Origin: Tetrahymena thermophila SB210
Taxonomy: Eukaryota; Ciliophora; Oligohymenophorea; Hymenostomatida; Tetrahymenidae
Assembly: GCF_000189635.1 (NCBI RefSeq)
Contig: NW_002476483.1
Span: forward strand, 41,117 to 105,116
DNA: 64,000 nt
Reading direction: 5' to 3'
Made by a program: the position numbers and the translations under genes. The first letter of the stretch is position 1. Each line of letters opens with the position of its first letter. Below are positions 61,708 to 64,000 of the stretch, piece by piece. Below the pieces are notes generated by a model. The model was given only the letters and a program-made list of their open reading frames with translations, was not told the origin of the DNA and did not search any database.

Positions 61708-64000
61708 ATGAGCGAAAGAAGAATTAATCTTCCAACGAAAGAAACTTCGCTAATTCAAAACTAATCAAATAATTATTACAGGTCTCACACTCTTCTTGAT
61801 GTAAATCGCACTAGTGTTCAAAAAAGCTTTCAAAAGCATAGGGCTGCTAAAAAGTTTAGTTTTGTATAAAATAATTAGGAAAGCTTCTAGATAGTTTCAA
61901 AGAAAAATTTAGATATTGATCATTCAAAGAAATAATTATGTTAAGAATTGACTTTTGATAATGGCCAAGTTAGCAATATGAATATTGATGCTTTACACTA
62001 AGAAGGAAAAAGCGTGTGGTAAAAAGTTGACGAACTAATTAAAAGGATCAAATTTAAAAAATATATAAAAACATTTCTAAGCTTAAGTAGAATAAGGCTA
62101 TATAAACAATTAACTTAAAATTAGCTTACTTAAATAAATGACTTAAGTACTTATCAGCGAAGCGATAGAAATACTTTGAAGGAAAAGAAATTCATCAAAA
62201 GCAACAAAGTAGAAATTGTTAAATTATTAAATAGCTTTTCAATCCCTGTCTTTTTGCCTTAAAATTATATTTTGAATGTTTGGCAAATGTTAAAAATTAG
62301 TAGCATAGCGGTTTGCTATTTCTTTTATTTGATTGCGTTTTCAATAAATGAAGATATCGAAAACATTTTTTCCATAAAGATTTTGTTTCTGTGCTAATTG
62401 TGCCTAGTGTTAGACATATTTGTAACTATAAATACTGCGATTTACATAAAAGGTATTCTTTGCTTAAACAGACGCGAAATATTTAGTTATTATAAATCAA
62501 CGATAGCATTTTATTATGATATTTGCTCTATATTTTTTTCATCTTTATATTATATTTTATCGTTTAGTGGAATTGAATAAAGTAGAGCGCTTTTAATTCT
62601 CTTGCTACCTATTATTTTTAAGCTAAATGACTTCTAGGTGATCATTAAAAAGATAAAGCTGAAATTTTAATTTGATAGAAAGATGTAGAATCTAATAGAA
62701 TTAATAAATCTCATCAAAAACATTGTATTTATTTCTCATATTTTTGCCTGTATTTGGTTGATAATAGGAAGGGTCTCTTTAGAATTCAATGATGGAAATT
62801 CAGGAAGTTAAAGTTCCACTCAGAGCTCTTCGAAGGATGGAACCCCAGATAATTCATGGATAAACTAAATGAATTTAGAAGACTCCCCTTGGTATACATA
62901 ATACCTCTATTCATATTATTTCATCACTGTTACAATGTGCACAGTTGGATATGGAGATATAAGACCAACTAACCCATTAGAAGTTTCAATAAGCGTTTTT
63001 TTAATCATCACCTGTTGCATAGTATTTGGATTTACTCTGAATTCTATTGGAGAGATTTTCTAAGACTTCTTTACAAAAGAGAAAATAATTCAAGAAAAGC
63101 GATATGTTATAGCTAATTACATGGATAAAAATTAAATTGACGAAAATACAAGGAAAAACATATTCGAGTATTTAGAGTAATAAATGCATACATTTTAATG
63201 AATTACACACAATAAAAATACCACCAAAAAAGAACATTGTTTTTATTTAGTTTTGAATTACAATAAAATAGGAATTAAGAAATAAATGGAAAAATAAACA
63301 AATAAACATACTTATTTAGGTTACAGTTTCAATTGTAATTCCACCTGTTTTAATTAATTAATTTTTTTACTCAAAATTAAATGAATTTTTAATTTGTTAC
63401 ATAATGTATCTTACAAATTAATTAAATCAAATACAAAAATAACAAATTTATTAAATTATTATTTGTTATATATATCAGATACTATTGGAAGGAATCTTTA
63501 GATGAGAACTTATAAGAAGAAAACAAGATAATATCTTAACTTTCTGATAATCTTAAAGAAGAACTTCTAATCTAATCCAATAAACTAATCCTAAAAGAAA
63601 GCAAAGTTCTCAAAGAAAACTTCAGTCTTGAAATACTTTCCAAATGTATCCCCATAATCAAAGAGCAAAAGCTTACGCCAGGAGAAGTTATAATTTAGTA
63701 AGAAGAGGGTAATCTAGAATGCTGTCTTATCTTTGTCCTTTTTGGAGAACTCGAAATTTACAATAAGCAATCAAATAATAGCAATCATGCTAAAAATAGA
63801 GAACCCATATGTTTACTGAGTAGAGTATTGAATATTTCAATTAATACTTTCAGCTAATTATTTTTTTTCATTTTTAAAATAATTCTATTCATTTTTTTAA
63901 AATTTAACGTTTTGCCTTTATAAAACCTTAATTTTATTCAAAAATTTTGAATCATATTATTTTTAATTGAAAATATTTGCAGATTTTAAAAATTAATTTA
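61708..64000 (+). CDS. Six-TM potassium channel with cyclic-nucleotide-binding domain (partial, runs off the window)
   Basis: Exon 1 is 61708-63176 (ATG, ends phase 2), the intron is 63177-63478, and exon 2 runs from 63479 to about 63819. A further exon probably starts after a TTTGCAG acceptor at 63982. About 190 cytosolic residues precede the first membrane helix (ISSIAVCYFFYLIAFSI). Further helices follow, then a turret and the pore TVTMCTVGYGDIRPTNPLEV, whose TVGYGD filter marks K+ selectivity. S6 reads IITCCIVFGFTLNSIGEIF. After the intron comes a helical linker (EYYWKES, as in KCNH/HCN/CNG C-linkers) and the start of a cNBD (LTPGEVIIQQEEGNLECCLI, then FVLFGELEIY). The S4 charges are weak in what I read, so voltage sensing is uncertain. 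It likely sets ciliate membrane potential. Confidence 0.88.

Overview
This window looks like macronuclear DNA of an oligohymenophorean ciliate, most likely Tetrahymena. It is very AT-rich. Real genes read open only when TAA and TAG are glutamine and TGA is the sole stop. Introns are AT-rich GT...AG. The four 5S rRNA genes match the Tetrahymena 5S sequence as I remember it. Gene models were read by hand with the ciliate code; no search was run.

Layout. 0.3-1.2 kb: truncated pseudogene copy of the gene at 23.2-24.5 kb. 2.5-9.0 kb (+): leucine-rich repeat (LRR) gene A, 16 near-identical 90-nt exons with one LRR each. 9.7-18.3 kb (-): a giant gene with a long helical N-terminus, a VLIG/GBP-like GTPase domain, a Cys/His-rich region and a C-terminal von Willebrand A domain. 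20.2-21.9 kb (-): ciliate membrane protein. 23.2-24.5 kb (-): B-box-like/coiled-coil protein. 25.5-27.2 kb (-): low-complexity protein. 27.7-30.7 kb (-): protein with two cyclic-nucleotide-binding domains. 31.9-34.3 kb (-): LRR gene C, ten small exons. 36.6-39.0 kb (+): Na+/H+ exchanger. 39.8-41.4 kb (+): multi-spanning membrane protein. 43.0-44.0 kb (+): four 5S rRNA genes. 46.9-47.4 kb (-): small acidic protein. 52.2-53.5 kb (+): SET-domain lysine methyltransferase. 54.2-60.4 kb (+): LRR gene B, same plan as A. 61.7 kb to the window end (+): K+ channel with a cyclic-nucleotide-binding domain, cut by the edge.

The strongest unusual signal is the LRR gene plan. Genes A, B and C share a short first exon ending in phase 0, a 50-53 nt second exon ending in phase 2, then a run of symmetrical phase-2/phase-2 exons of 81-90 nt, each one LRR, and an 82-88 nt last exon. 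Any exon can be gained, lost or skipped without breaking frame. In A the introns are as alike as the exons, which means recent amplification or gene conversion. In B and C the introns have diverged while exon lengths and frame are kept.

There is no operon logic, as expected for a ciliate. Ion transport and cyclic-nucleotide signalling recur (exchanger, K+ channel, double cNBD protein) but nothing shows they act together. The wide spaces between genes hold AT-rich sequence, microsatellites and a few duplicated segments. I saw no tRNA, telomere, CRISPR array or transposon.
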